NCBI GenBank assembly: GCA_018806985.1
Contig: JADANN010000128.1
Location: forward strand, 62,001 to 126,000
Length of the DNA stretch: 64,000 bases
Direction: 5' to 3'
DNA from: Angiostrongylus vasorum
Lineage: Eukaryota; Nematoda; Chromadorea; Rhabditida; Metastrongylidae
Positions 1-12,319 of the stretch are shown here, one piece after another. How positions within the stretch are numbered: position 1 is the first letter of the stretch; each line of letters starts with the position of its first letter. A program made the position numbers and the translations under genes. The notes under the pieces were generated by a model, which was given only the letters and a program-made list of their open reading frames with translations, was not told the origin of the DNA and did not search any database.

Positions 1-451
1 CCTCGATTTTGTCCTTCTCTTATTCCCATGTAAATAAGCTTCGTTTTTTCAAACTTTTCAAACACTACTTTTCTCGTTTCTGCCTAAATCAGTAGAGCTA
101 ATATTCTTAAAACAGGGTTTGACATTATTTGTAAATTGGCAAGCTTTGCAATTTCTGTACTTTTTTAAAATTCTACTTTCGTAAATACATTTTTACATAG
201 TTAATTTTCTAGTTCCTTCTTCAAATGTTGCCCCCCATCATTATCTGTCTCAGTCTGATGGTAGTGTTGCAAATTGTAACCCAAAAAAAAACATTTCGTC
301 TTCGAATAAGCAACAATTTAAGCAATTCAAAACTAGTTTCGAATGCTGAAATTTGTTGCTTCAATTGCTGGCTACTGGAAACTTGATCCTCAATCCAGAA
401 AGAGTAGTAATGAGAACAGCTGAAAACACCCGAACAGGATTTATAACTATG
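1..451. other. AT-rich non-coding DNA
   Basis: No convincing ORF, RNA gene or repeat family was recognised before the first SINE. Short ORFs here show no family features. Confidence 0.5.
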
Positions 452-465
452 TATAATAGATATGG

Positions 466-741
466 TGCGTGTAGCACAGTGGTCGGAGGCGCTCTGCAAC
501 ACACACGTGGAATCGATCGTCGCGCCCATGGCTCACCAAACCTTCCATCCCCCGGATCGGCAAATTGCTACCAGACTTGTCTGGGAGGATAGCAGCACTG
601 GCTCGACACACTGGTAGGCCACCACGAGTCATTGTAAAGGCCAAGTATTCACTCAGTCACCAACGATGCTTAATGAAGTCGAATGCTTGGCGCATCTCTC
701 AGGGATTGATCAACGCCGGCAGCTTTATCCTTTATCTTTTT
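466..741 (+). repeat. SINE-A copy 1 with target-site duplication
   Basis: tRNA-derived SINE. It opens with an A-box-like gcgtgtagcacagtggtcgg and has an ATCGATC B-box-like block. The body includes a dyad gtaccagacttgtctgg-type segment and the end runs gatcaacgccg..gctttatccttt. The 14-bp flanks TATAAYAGATATGG at 452-465 and 742-755 differ at one base and mark the insertion site. This is the clearest full-length + copy for defining the family. Confidence 0.85.
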
Positions 742-799
742 TATAACAGATATGGGCTGTAGATTTGTTGCGTATTCGAAGATGAATAATTTGTGTGTT

Positions 800-1135
800 T
801 AAGTAACAATACTGTGAAGCGTAAAAGATATTTATTGGGCTAGCGTTTTGACGTCTTCATCTCCAGCAGAGCCGATGATCCGAGCTGATGTTCTGCTGTT
901 TTTGTTTTCTCGATGTGGCATCATCGCCTTCGTAAAGAGCGCTGTATAAAAGAGCGTTGCCTGGTAAGCTTGTTTCATTCGAGCTGTGCACACCGAAGAA
1001 GATCGTACTAGGTACGACGACGACGAAGACACCACATCGAGGAGATGAACAACTGGTGATCACCGACACTGATGAAGACGAATGCGTCAAAACGTTAGCC
1101 CAATAAATCTTTTTTGAACCTCATGTTAGCTCAGC
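800..1135. mobile_element. PLE-like inverted-repeat element (336 bp)
   Basis: The left arm (tttattgggctagcgttttg) and right arm (caaaacgttagcccaataaa) are inverted copies of about 75 bp. The + strand of the right arm has CTGATGA, then a short helix, AAAA and CGTT, a degenerate version of the core seen in the other members. The outer end is the shared AGCTAACATGAGGTT. Confidence 0.65.
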
Positions 1136-2373
1136 AATCTAGGAAGGTATTGATTATTACTACCGAGGTTAAATGACGGTCGGTTTGGAAATTATCGAAG
1201 TTTGTTTTGCTTTATATCACAGCATAATACTTTTTCCATTGAGAAACCGAAGGCATAGCAGTTCCAGGAGTTCTCCTTAAGAAGAGTTTGCCAGGTCTAG
1301 ATATATCCTACTACAATCCCAATGAATGTAAGTAGGCTCTTCGAGTATTCAAAGTCCGCCACGTCAGTGCTTACCAGGACGGCTCATATTTCGTTGCTAC
1401 CGAGCCACAACTGTGTAATATGGTCAGGCGATAAAGTTAGTAAATACCATCTCCTATTTGTCTAATGTAAGCGCAAACTATCTCTGTCGGACTATCAGCC
1501 ACTGTGGTCAACACGCATCTGTCGTTTACCCTTCTCGCTTAAAAAGCACGTTTTAATGGCTTGTCGTCTTTGAACAGGTATATCCTTCTTTGCAGAGCTT
1601 TTATTGAAAATAAATACCTGTTTGAATTCCGTGAGTTCTTTTTGCTTTTGCTGGTTCCTGAATATATACTTGAAGTCCACAGTTCTTACCACTAAGACAC
1701 GAGCTTTCTCACTCTATCACGATAAAGTTTTGAATTCGAGCTCACAAGATGTTTCTTTCATCCCTTTCCCCAGGATTTTGAACGTAAAACAGCGAATAGA
1801 CTGGACAAACAGAATTTCGTAGAACAGACATGGTGTCACCACCCACTCTATGATGGATACTTGCGACTGTTGTTTTAGTTTAGAAAAAACTCTAAACACA
1901 TATTTCATTCAAAAACTTCTCTAAATTTGAATTCTACACAATGTTCCAATTTGAAGGTCATTCTATAGAAAATCGTTTATAATTTTAATTCGGTAAGGCG
2001 GTGGCTCTTCTATTCCCTTTCAGAAGTCACCAAGATCTAAAGTGCTAACTTTATCAGAAAATTATCAGCAGTTGTCCAGAAATCAGAATGTGTTTTAACA
2101 GTAACCAGTTTGAGAAATATTCGTATATATGCCATATCAATTCAATATGAGACACTAGTGTAATTTACTGTTACAAATATCTTTTATTTTTGTACATGTA
2201 TTTCGAAACACATATTGAAAGAATATCCAAGTGTTGATTTTTATTCTGTATACTATTGATCTGGATACGGTGCGACTTCATTTCTTTTTCGATTATTTAG
2301 AGGTTTACTATCTAGTTATTCGCATAGAGGAAACTTTGCTAGAGAGTTTCATCTTCTTATCATCTTTCCAAAG
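1136..2373. other. non-coding stretch, nothing recognised
   Basis: AT-rich, with only short ORFs (up to 72 codons) that lack any family feature. No repeat of this window's families was seen. Confidence 0.5.
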
Positions 2374-2638
2374 GCGCGTGTACCGCAGTGGTTGGAGGCG
2401 CCCTGCGATACACTTGGGATCCCTCCCGCTTCCCAGTTTCACCAAGCCTTTCATGGCTCCGGGGTCGACAAATTGGTACCAGACCTGTCTGGGAGGAGAG
2501 CAGCACTCAATTCATACATCAGTAGGTTACCTCGAATTATTGTAAAGGCCAGATATGCATTCAATCACCACAAACGTTTAATGAAGTTGAATGCATATCG
2601 CATCCCTCAGGGATTGTTCACCGCCGAGAGATTTTAGC
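2374..2638 (+). repeat. SINE-A copy 2
   Basis: Begins gcgcgtgtaccgcagtggtt and ends ..caccgccgagagatttta. The B-box region is degraded (cttgggatccctcc). Confidence 0.8.
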
Positions 2639-4545
2639 CGTATCCTAGAAGTCATCGTGTTACGCGTTTAGTGCCGAGCATTACAAAGACGACAATATCA
2701 ATAAAAGTGAACATATGATAGTTCCTCTGCTCGAATTTTTATCTACGGTGAGTCACAGTGTTACACAACCGCTCATCGGCGCTGTCAATTGTGTACCGGT
2801 ATTACGACTGAGGTAAAGAACGTCCCTGAGAATGTTTTTTTGAGAAAACGACATTAGAATTCCTGATCTTGAAAGACACTATAGAATTTACCACTACATA
2901 ACCAACATCCAGCCTTTCTCTTACCTATAGCGTAAGTGTTTCTGGTGATTACGCGACATTTGGAATTCTGAGTAGCAAACTACATTCTTATCGCTTTGTT
3001 CTTCCTTCTGGATGGATCTATCTTATGATTCCATGTTGGTACATTGATACAGAGAGCAGTGAAAACGGTTGAAACATTGTGCTTCTCTACGATATTTTCG
3101 TATCTTATTTTTGAAAATACGGTGCTCGTTTGTGTTCTTTTTGATAGTTATCGCTGCAGAGTTATGCTGTCCGTCCTCGATTGCACGGTTGTAATGGTCG
3201 TCCTCGAGTTCCTTTTTTTAATTAAGAAATAGTGCCTATAGTTTATTGTCATGAATTAGCAATTTCCGAGCGGTCTTTCGATGTTCAGCGTTTTGCACAC
3301 GACTAATCGAATTATGAGTTTAACTTTTGAAGGACAACAGTCGTAATGTTTGAGGATTTCTCAATAAAGGGTCGCCATGAGAACTCGTCTGCATTGTGTT
3401 TTATTTTGTCCATCGTAGTTCAGTTTATTAAACTTTCGTATGTTTTGTTGGTGATAGAGAATGAATTGGTGTGGTGCTTACCACATTTGGACATCCTCTT
3501 ATTTCGTCGAAGGATTTACCATTATCACCTTTGAGGCCCGCCGCCAATTTTAACGGAAAAGAACCAAGAATATTTCTTATCTCGTTTATTCTTCCGTGTT
3601 GTCTCTTTTATAATTCTCAAGAAGTAATTGTAGGGATTTCCCGTTATTGAATATTCTTAGTGCTGCATTTCTTCCTTACTTCCACTCAATCCATATTTTC
3701 GATTAGACTGGCGCAGAACCTTGTTATAAGTCGCAGGCGGGAGGTTTTTCTTCACATCCTATGGTCGTAACTAGGTACTGGAATGGAGTCCTTTCAAGAA
3801 AATCGCTAATGTATGGATGTGTTTTTGAAAGTCGTAAAGTTAGACAAGTGGGACGGCATATAATATAAGCTTCTTTTATGTCTTCACATCTTGTTAGCGA
3901 TATGAACTTTCCAGCCGTATCCACAACTCTCTGGACTCTGCTCTGGCACAGCAGCCCGCTTTCTGCCTCTATTTCTCTTCGTAACATTCAGCGTCTTGTG
4001 TTCTTTTAAATTATGTTCACAGGCTGTACCTTATCAGTTGACTTTTGTTTGGCTCTGTTTTAATAATGTAAAGCATTCTTTTTTGGATATCTGACAATGA
4101 GCTCTGTGGAATGAATTTGCAATCTATTAGGCGAGAACATGTTCATAGCTTCTTTCTGTTAAATATGGTCTTACGTTATGTTACCACTATCAGGTTGGGA
4201 TCTTCAAAATTTAAAGTTGTTGGTGTGAAATGATTAAAGTTTTTCTTTGAACATTAAAGAATATCAGGTGAATATATTTTAATTAGATTTACGCAACCGT
4301 TTATGTAGACGAACTTTGTGGAGACATTCTACTCAAGTTGTTTGGGTCAGACTGAATAGTGAATGTTGAATACAGAACATGTGATGGAATAAACTAGTAA
4401 GTACAAGTTTGATATAGGAAGTGCATTTCTAGGTCGTTTAGGAGGCAAAATACTGTGAGATTGTCGAAAAATTTTGCAATAATAGAATGAGTGGACGTGG
4501 AAAAAGGTCAGACCGAATCAGATTTTAACCCTATCCTTATGGTTC
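2639..4545. other. non-coding stretch with one weak ORF
   Basis: The only item of note is an 87-codon ATG ORF on the - strand at 3724-3987 (SRVQRVVDTAGKFISL...). I do not recognise it, and splice signals around it are not convincing. The length is expected by chance in this much DNA. Confidence 0.35.
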
Positions 4546-4935
4546 CCTCCCAACTGTTTACCGTCTCATCGTAGCTGGGAGGTGTTCCTGGGTGTCGGAC
4601 TTCGAAGTACAGCAGCGGGATTGATTCGTCCCCTCGGCAGTGTCTCCCAAGCTGAGAAGGAGTCTAGCGTTTCTATCATGAAGCCTAGCTAAGAGTAAAC
4701 CAACACCAGGGTCCACCACCGTCCTGGTATCAAAGTCGCATGGTGGCAAATCTCCCTCTCATCCACAAGGGCTGCGACTGCCCGTGGTGGTGAAGAGCTG
4801 GGGCAGATTTTGGCCAGACTGACCTCGGGATTCCAGGGAACCACAATGGCTTAACCAGCAAATCTCTGGAAAATGGTGATTATTCTGGGACCCGCACAAC
4901 CAGTGGCGACGGGCCATTCAAGTCTCAACTAACTA
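4546..4935 (+). mobile_element. Element-T copy 1 (non-autonomous retroelement, about 385 bp)
   Basis: Starts ccctcccaactgtttaccg and ends ..gggccattcaagtctcaac. It is related to five other full or partial copies in the window. It lacks its own long ORF. The 3' side in other copies carries TATCAAG-type repeats; here they are eroded. Confidence 0.75.
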
Positions 4936-5014
4936 TGAAGTAGTAAAGATTTTTGGATTGTAATGGTTTGTATTTCAAAAACCACCTTTAACTTCGGCAT
5001 GACCAATCATTATT

Positions 5015-5120
5015 TTCTTAGGCGGTTAAGCTAACACCAGGATGATAAAAAAGCTTTATTAAGCCAAATTAGCGGAATGATTTTTTATCAACCTCGTGTT
5101 TGCTTAATCACCTAAGAAAA
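5015..5120. repeat. short hairpin element (about 105 bp)
   Basis: tttcttaggcggttaagcta and tgcttaatcacctaagaaaa are inverted copies of about 45 bp that nearly meet in the centre. The AGCTAACACCAGG inner edge resembles the termini of the larger inverted-repeat elements. Confidence 0.65.
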
Positions 5121-5639
5121 TGTCGGTTTTTATTTCACTTATTCAAGTTCACTATGAGTTGGGAAATACTTTTTTGCAGTTGAAAAGTCAAATTACTTTC
5201 GAACACCTGGGGATTGAAGTGAATGCGTATTGTCGCGAATCCGTACATGGTGATCCAAAAAGAGATAGTAGTTTTCGAGTAAACATCGATAAAATCAGGC
5301 GACATTCGTTTGTTGAGCTTTTTTAAACTTCCTGAACACTTCTAGGTGGTCGAAAACCTTTGGATCCAAGTGAATCGTCTTCTATGAATCTTTAAGGAAT
5401 CATTTGTTATTCCTACAACTAGTTTCCTTTGTTTCGATTATTTTGTGCGCATCAGTTCCTTGCATTCTTTTAATTCGTTTGACTTGAAAAGGAAATTGCG
5501 TTTGAAAAACGGAAGCCTAAGACTATCTTAAAGGTAATTAATCTTTAGCCTGTTTTAAGATAATGACACCAGGTTTTAGACACAAGATCCTTAACTTATT
5601 CTTGAGGAGGAAAGTAGCGAATTCGTTAGTAATGCACTT

Positions 5640-5935
5640 TATCTGGAAGGAAAGCAAGGTGCTTGTTCGACCCTCTCCACAACGCTATCCTCCAGTCCGC
5701 ATGGAAACGTTCTAGTCGCACTATCTCTGAAATTGCAAGGACAATCGACTCCACCAACATTCCATGACATCCATAAGGACATACATAAGGAAAGCGAAAT
5801 CGTCAAGTAGTAGTCGTACCGAGATTCAGTATGCTCGAAGATCTTTGTGGACACGAATATGAGTAAAACGAGTGGAATGGAAAATGTGCTGAGATCCGCA
5901 CCGTAGATTTGATGACGTATCATCTTGTAAAGTTT
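5640..5935 (+). repeat. SINE-B copy 1
   Basis: Holds gtgcttgttcgaccc (B-box-like), ctatcctccagtccgcatgg, a central block about caatcgactccaccaacatt, and gaaagcgaaatcgtcaag. The same order appears at 26.0 and 39.8 kb. The A-box end is lost. Confidence 0.6.
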
Positions 5936-8559
5936 GTGTAAAGAGTATATTTTTTAGTGCATGCATTTCTTGTCTGCTTTTTCATCTTTTTTTTATCGAG
6001 GTACTTTCTAATCACTTACTTTCCAAAGATATCTGAATAGTAAAATAGAGGTCGTCCAACAATTTGAGTTGACCTCGTGGGAACTCATTAAGCATCGAAG
6101 CAGAATGTTATCTAACCAGTTTCCAGAAAAAAAAATTAACTACGAAAAAATGCCATAGAAGTTTATGATGATGAAACGGTAGTTTCGTATAAGAAGGAAC
6201 CGTTCGTGATTTAACGCTTTGCGACGAAATTTGGTGGGAAATGTTGTAAACTGAACTCCGCATTGTAGTTTCACTAAGAGAACATCGTAAGAGGGCGTAA
6301 AGTAGCTTGGGCACGTCACTCTATTGATATCTCCCATAATTTGCCTTATTTCATTACTTAACATAGACATGATAGCTGGTCATCGTTTGTGGTCGTCCAA
6401 TGGCAACGTTGTTTCGTCATTGTCATCTATTTATTATAGGCCTATGGTAATTGAGTCTTCGCTAGACAATCACTCATAACAAATCTTCACGGAGCATGGG
6501 AGCGGCAGTTTATCTCATGTTCTACGATTTGGTCGTTCTCTATCACATCGTGGAAAACAGTAACCTTTCCTAAGTGTTCGGAGAAGTGAGTGCTGTTGTT
6601 GTTGTTCTTGACGTGTCTAACGTAATTCATTTGTGAAGCTAGAGGATTATATTAACTATTTTTGTATATAACTCACTGTTTACCGATTGGACTTTTGTGA
6701 GAAAAAAATGTCGAAAACGATAGCCGCAACTAAATCTCTTATATTCTTCGTCTTCCGTGCGTCTAATATTTCCTGAACACATTCGGAAATCGAATTTTTA
6801 TGTGGATTCGGCTGCCACTTGAGAATCTGAATTTAGTCGAATACTGATCCTAGTTGATCGTCTGTGAAATTTTAAATTAGCTGTGCTAGAAGGTCTTCAA
6901 CTTTCACAACAGACAGTCTCGAGGATTTGTGGTGCAGAGGGAGCTTTTCGCAGTCACGTGTGGTACTTAGGCCGGTATCGAACCGACGACTATGCGTATA
7001 TCACATGGCTTCATTGTGTTCCAAGCATTTTCAGCTGCTTCATTGTCGGCAGTAATCGTGCCCGGAATGAAAAAGCAGCACAAATCTGCTTCGTACGAAG
7101 ATTTTCAAGCCGGTTAGTCGCCAAGCTACATAATTTGTTCCCAAGTGACGTTCTACACAGACCAACAGGCACCTTGTATTCTGCTTGCTTTGGTGCGCAA
7201 GTGTGTTACAGGATGAACTACGTGTTTTGCTACGCTGCGTTCATTAACTCCTTTCGTTTACTGGTAATGTCGTCCGTTCGTCCGTCGATATTTCATGTAC
7301 ATAATTTCATGTATTTAGTTTGTGTTTTGCATTTCGATCCGAATAAGGCAAAAACTGAAGTGACTGGAACAAAATATGAGGTGAGATGTATTGGAGTCGC
7401 TTTTCAACAAATAGAGCTCTTCTTAAGTCTTAAAGATTTGTAACGGTCTGAATGAAGCGCCCTACTGCCTAAATGCTGGCTGAATATATCCTTTCATAAA
7501 AAACTAGAAATGCTAGGTTTTTCCTTCTTTTTACAAAAGAATGTGCTGCGGTTCGCATTCGTCGAGTGAGTGGGACTCAGTGGGCGGTTCTGGCACATGA
7601 CAGTTGTGATGATTGGATAGAATGGTAATGCCTGTTTGAGTCATTCGGTGTTTAACAGAGTTTCAAGTTGTAGAGATGTTGGGTAAGTTATTTCTAGTAT
7701 AGCTTTCATGAACACAAACGTCTGAGACAAACTAAGTGATTAGTGAGATTTTTTTTCTCTGCGCCTAACATATACGTAGCATGAGCCTTGTTCTCTTAGG
7801 TTCTATTCTGTAATTCTCATTCCCATATTCTGCAATTTTTTCTTCATGACGAGGCACTTTGTCTTTACTTAATAACGAGACTTTTCTTGTGGATTTTGTG
7901 TCAACTTCCTTTTTTCTTGTTTTTCATTAGTACCTTAGCTTACAATGTATATTGATAGTGTAAGGAATTATGCTGAAGTATTTTATGAGGACCTATGTAG
8001 ATGCTATAGGAATTCGAAATTGGGAAGCTGTTTCCATTCGAACATGTGCCTTGGTACAACTTTCCACGTCTCGTAACAGTTGTGGCTTTCGTCTGGATAT
8101 CTCCTGTTGAACCCGTCACAGTTGCCCCCGCTGCTTCATCGGCGTCATTTCCTGCGTTCCATCCGTTCCACTTGCATATTTCAATTGCATTGACCATGTT
8201 GTCGCTTCATCATGTTTTTCTACCTTCTTTTCTTCAGCAACCGAACAGCTGTTAGTTTCGTTTCATGACTGTGGCGCTTCTTACTGGTTTTTGCCAAAGA
8301 CACACAGGACATCGGGCATTGATTCGCATTAACTGCATATTCTCCTTTGATTTCGCTGCATCTGGCTGTGTCCGTCTAAATATCTGAAATTCTGCGGTGT
8401 AACAGTGTGGGCAGTATTTCTTTTAACTCTGATGACATCGTAATCGAATTCACAGCCTCATGACGTTGTACGAAAGTTGGCGTTGCTTTGGAAGTTTAGG
8501 TTTCGATTTCACGCTTAAGGGAACTGGAAATAAATGTTATTAACTGAACTCAACTCAAA
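5936..8559. other. non-coding stretch with weak ORFs
   Basis: A 186-codon frame on + at 6883-7443 lacks an ATG at its stated start and has no recognised domain. Inside it, 7319-7380 looks exon-like (acceptor gtatttag, donor gtgaga, reading CVLHFDPNKAKTEVTGTKYE). Whether this belongs to an upstream exon of the kinase or another gene cannot be settled here. Confidence 0.3.
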
Positions 8560-8672
8560 AATATAGTCAGTTTGACATTTCAGGGTCCTGAAGAAAGCGG
8601 AATCTGCGATATGTCTGCGTTCTCGTCAATAAAGAATAAAGTAACACCTCATATTTGCTCTACAGGAATATA
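8560..8672 (+). mobile_element. PLE-like terminal arm, solo
   Basis: tttgacatttcagggtcctgaagaa..tctgcgatatgtctg and ..aataaagtaacacctcat match, at lower identity, the right arm at 32.7 kb. No left arm is nearby. Confidence 0.5.
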
Positions 8673-9102
8673 ATAAATTATTAACTGAATTTAAAACCAT
8701 TGAACTCCGTACACTATTGCCAACGAGATCCACATAGGTGCCATTCCATCACGAGAAAATTCTAAGCTTTTGGAATCTTCGAAAGTTTCCAAACTCATTT
8801 CTCATTGACAGCTTCGTTTTTTTGAAAGCTTTCTTACATGTAGTTGTAGTCAATGGAAATGAGTCCAGTGAGTGTGTTTGATGAAGCTGAAATTTACTTT
8901 CTAACTAGATCAGCTTTTGTAATGTCAGCTGTGGTTACGTGTGGTATGACGTTATTGCGCAGCAGAATGGCTCCTTTTTCCAACTGATCAATACCGATCG
9001 CAAAGGTTACAGCTGTACGTACGTTTTGTCGATTTCACGGTAATATTTCTTCGGTTCAATATTTTCAGTACTTTACTTTCAGGACTTTCTTATGTCATTT
9101 AG

Positions 9103-9250
9103 CTGAAATGAGGTTGGTATGAAATATTTATTCGGCTAACGTTTCGTCGTCTTCGCCTTCTTCAGAGTCGCACTGATCCGAGTCGATGATCCACAGTTAG
9201 TCGAATAAATATTTCATACCAGCCTCGTGTCAGCTCAATAACACAGGAAG
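9103..9250. mobile_element. PLE-like inverted-repeat element, short form (about 148 bp)
   Basis: The arms gctgaaatgaggttggtatg and cataccagcctcgtgtcagc are inverted, with a gaaatatttattcg/cgaataaatatttc extension. The - strand at 9135-9167 reads CTGAAGAAGGCG...CGAAACGTTAGC. This is the most compact member carrying that core. Confidence 0.75.
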
Positions 9251-10119
9251 GTACTGGTTATTTGTTCTGTGCTTAAATAAAAGTCGGTTCTTAAAGGTGT
9301 TTCTTTGTCAGCTTTTAATTTTTAAACTAGGAGTTTTTATCTCCCGCCGTGAAACAGTCACCGTAATCTTTTTTTTTACATTCAGTCGCTTTGACGTTGA
9401 GAAGAATTTCAATGTTTGTTCTTTGTTCGTTCACTGCATTGACCGACATCTGTTATCCCATACCGTTTTTCTTTGTTCTTTCCACGCAACGTAATCAATG
9501 TATGGGAATAGGCTTCATAACGACAATTTTTTTCATTTTCGTTCAATTCATGCGACATCTTCCACATTTTTTCGTTTGACTGTCCAGTTTGGTTGAGGAG
9601 GTCCAGATTTCCTGCATTACTTAAGTCTAGTTGTTGCGCAAACTCTCAAACTAGCTTTTGAGTGTCCGTCGTTGATAGCAGAGGTCGGGCCCACCTGTGA
9701 CCTTGTGACCTTGCCTATTTGCATACAGTTTTTCATAACATCAGTAAAACATTGGGTTATAGTTATTGTAGAGTTATTTCAGTCAGTGAAAAAGCATTCT
9801 TGTGTGCATTAGACTTTTTTTTCGCTATCTGATAATCTCTTTATATGAATGGATACGTTCATAATCCACATACCAGTGATTCAGATCCAGCACAAAGTAG
9901 TCCGGACTGCTTCGCTTTCTCTCTTCATTTTGTTTTCATTATTTTTTTTATGTACTGTCGTGCAACGTTTACAAAATATTTTTGTATTAAACTGGACTTT
10001 ATCTTATTTTTAACTCTGATGAGGTCAAAACTGACTAGTTTTTCATTTTTTTCCGTAAGGTAACGTTCTTTTATGTGTAACAGAAGTCGAACAAATACAA
10101 AAGAATCATTGCATTTATG
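9251..10119. other. T-rich non-coding stretch
   Basis: Very pyrimidine-rich on the + strand, with short hydrophobic ORFs that are by-products of this composition. No gene or repeat was recognised. Confidence 0.5.
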
Positions 10120-10275
10120 GCTGAAAGGAAAGCGGAGCAAGCAGAGCAAGGGCGTCAGTGATGCAGTGGGTGACACGTGAGCCCCACGAAAGGGTATTCG
10201 CAAGATCAATTTGGCCTGGGGTTCAAGGTTTGCAAACATCTCACCATTATAGTGGTTATATTTCACATCATACCA
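10120..10275 (-). repeat. SINE-D copy, degenerate
   Basis: gcgtcagtgatgcagtgggtgac..ttggcctggggttcaaggtttgc followed by aaacatctcaccattatagtgg matches the inverted order of SINE-D copies (SINE-D reads ccacaatgatgctgagatatttgc). Identity is low. Confidence 0.45.
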
Positions 10276-10749
10276 CATCGTGAGAAAGTAACTTAACACT
10301 ATTCATTGCATTTATTTCGAAATTAGATATTTGCTTCCATTCTAAAAATCATGTTCTGTACGACAATTGCTATTTACTACGAAGTTTCTGGTCAGCTTCG
10401 AATGATTTTGTAGAAGCAGTCAAATCAAGGAAAATTGTGAATAAGGCCAAGTTTTCTGTGACGCCTATGGGATAACAGCGATATTAGACCTTTTTTTTCA
10501 CGCAACGTATGCGACATACTGGTATCCCGGTGGGGAACTAAGTCATAAATCAGTTGGGCCTTTGAGACATGACAAGTTGACTTCTTTTCTTGTCAAAGAT
10601 TTCGTACTACTGGTTACTCTTCCCGTTAAATCGATTTTGTGTTGTTTCACTGCTCGTTCCATTTTTCCCACTTTTTATTTATGCATTTATTGTCAATTCT
10701 TTTTCATTTTCACATGTAGTGCAATGTTTAGAGATATATTTCTTGTTTT

Positions 10750-10990
10750 GTAGATGGTCACTGGTCCGACCTTGCTCCCAGTATGTCCTTCCAAACCTTT
10801 CATGTCGACCTATCAATATCCATCTTGTCTGGTAGAAAGAAAAAAAACTCATTTGGTACATCTATGGTTTCCCGCAAGTCATTGTATAGGCCAAATATAC
10901 ACTGAATCATCTCTACGGTACTTTTTGGAGTTAAGTACCTACCTCATCGCTAAGAGGGATTGATCGTCGCACAATACTCTATCATTTATC
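10750..10990 (+). repeat. SINE-A copy 3, degenerate
   Basis: Keeps ccttccaaacctttcatg, the tgtctggtag fragment, gcaagtcattgtataggcca and gggattgatcgtcgcac. The A-box end is unrecognisable, so it is an old copy. Confidence 0.55.
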
Positions 10991-12000
10991 TGTTTATTTA
11001 CTGAAAATACTTCAAAATTGTTATTTACTGTGAGAATGTGAGTGAATCATGTTGCTGAGAGTACATGCCGTCGTTCTGTGGTATTCCTAGCGAAGGCTTT
11101 CCATCTCAGCTTCTTTTTACATTGAGTGGTTTTTGGAAATAGATAGCATTTCCCCGGGGGTTTCCAACGTTTTGAAGATGGCCTTTAAAGAGGGTCAGAG
11201 TTTTGTGAAAATTTTTACATGGTTGAGGTTTATTTGAAATGCTGGTATAATTTCATACCATGTTCTCTTCTTTCTATGGAATGTTCCTGTTTTAGCGTCG
11301 TTCTCACTGCATCATTATTTTCTAAATTTATCTAACCTTAATGTATTTCGAAACATTTTCTCTATTTTCTCCTTTGTAAATGTGTGCGTTTTGCCAGAAA
11401 AACCGCTGTTGACTTATCAGAGTAGTTCATCTGATTTCCTCACATTCTACACTTCTTCGTCCGTAACCGCCTGCCTTCTTCGTCCTTGACAAAGCGCGGT
11501 GCCCTTTGCGGTTCGTTTGCGTTTTTTAGCCGCTATTTTTTGCCAGCATTTTTTTATCTATCTTTTCATCCATTGGTATTTTTCTGGTAATTTTTTAGTG
11601 TTAGATTAACGTTAATGACCAAGATATGTAGACTAAGTTTATCTTGAACAGTGATTACCTTTCATTTGTGTACAGTATTCACGTTAAAGTGCTCATTCCA
11701 TTATTTGGAAATTTTACAGCGAAAGTCACTCGTTTGTGTGATAATTCCCTCCACGCGGATCTTTTCGATGTTATCGTAACACAAAATCAGAAACGTGGGT
11801 AATGAAACTCTTCATATGTGACAACGATAATACAATAACAACGAAGTGACGATAACAAGACCTTAGGCGTAAAAAATGCAAACACTGAAGTTATCAGTAA
11901 GTAGACATGATATAGAGAGTAGCAGGAAACTTAGCCATGATAAAGTATTACAGTGCTGTTAAAGTGATATGGCGAAAAACTAGTAATATTATGCCTTGGT
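10991..12000. other. non-coding stretch, nothing recognised
   Basis: AT-rich, with no ORF longer than about 60 codons and no family repeat. Confidence 0.5.
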
Positions 12001-12002
12001 GG

Positions 12003-12240
12003 ATTATTGAGCTGACACGAAGTTGGTATGAATTATTTATTCGGCTAACGTTTCGTCGTCTTTGTCTTCTTCAGAGCGAGATTGAACCTAGTCCATGATC
12101 ATTAAGTTGTCGTCCTCGCGATGTGGGTGTTCGTTGTCGCATCGAGTCAAATTCATCAAATTTGAATGAAAGTGGAGCACCGATCGGATGAAGAATCTCA
12201 CTCGAATGTGCCCTCTTATACACTTTTTGACGTTGATCTA
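12003..12240 (-). mobile_element. PLE-like terminal arm, solo
   Basis: tgagctgacacgaagttggt, then ttcggctaacgtttcgtcgt and cttcttcagagcg, as in the element at 9.1 kb. No partner arm was seen within 700 bp; a SINE-A lies just downstream. The - strand core is at 12044-12076. Confidence 0.65.
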
Positions 12241-12319
12241 CTGCTATCATTTAATTATGTCTGCTTTTTTGCGTCCTGCAGAAGTCGGTGGCATATTAGC
12301 TGGCACACATCGTGTTAAT

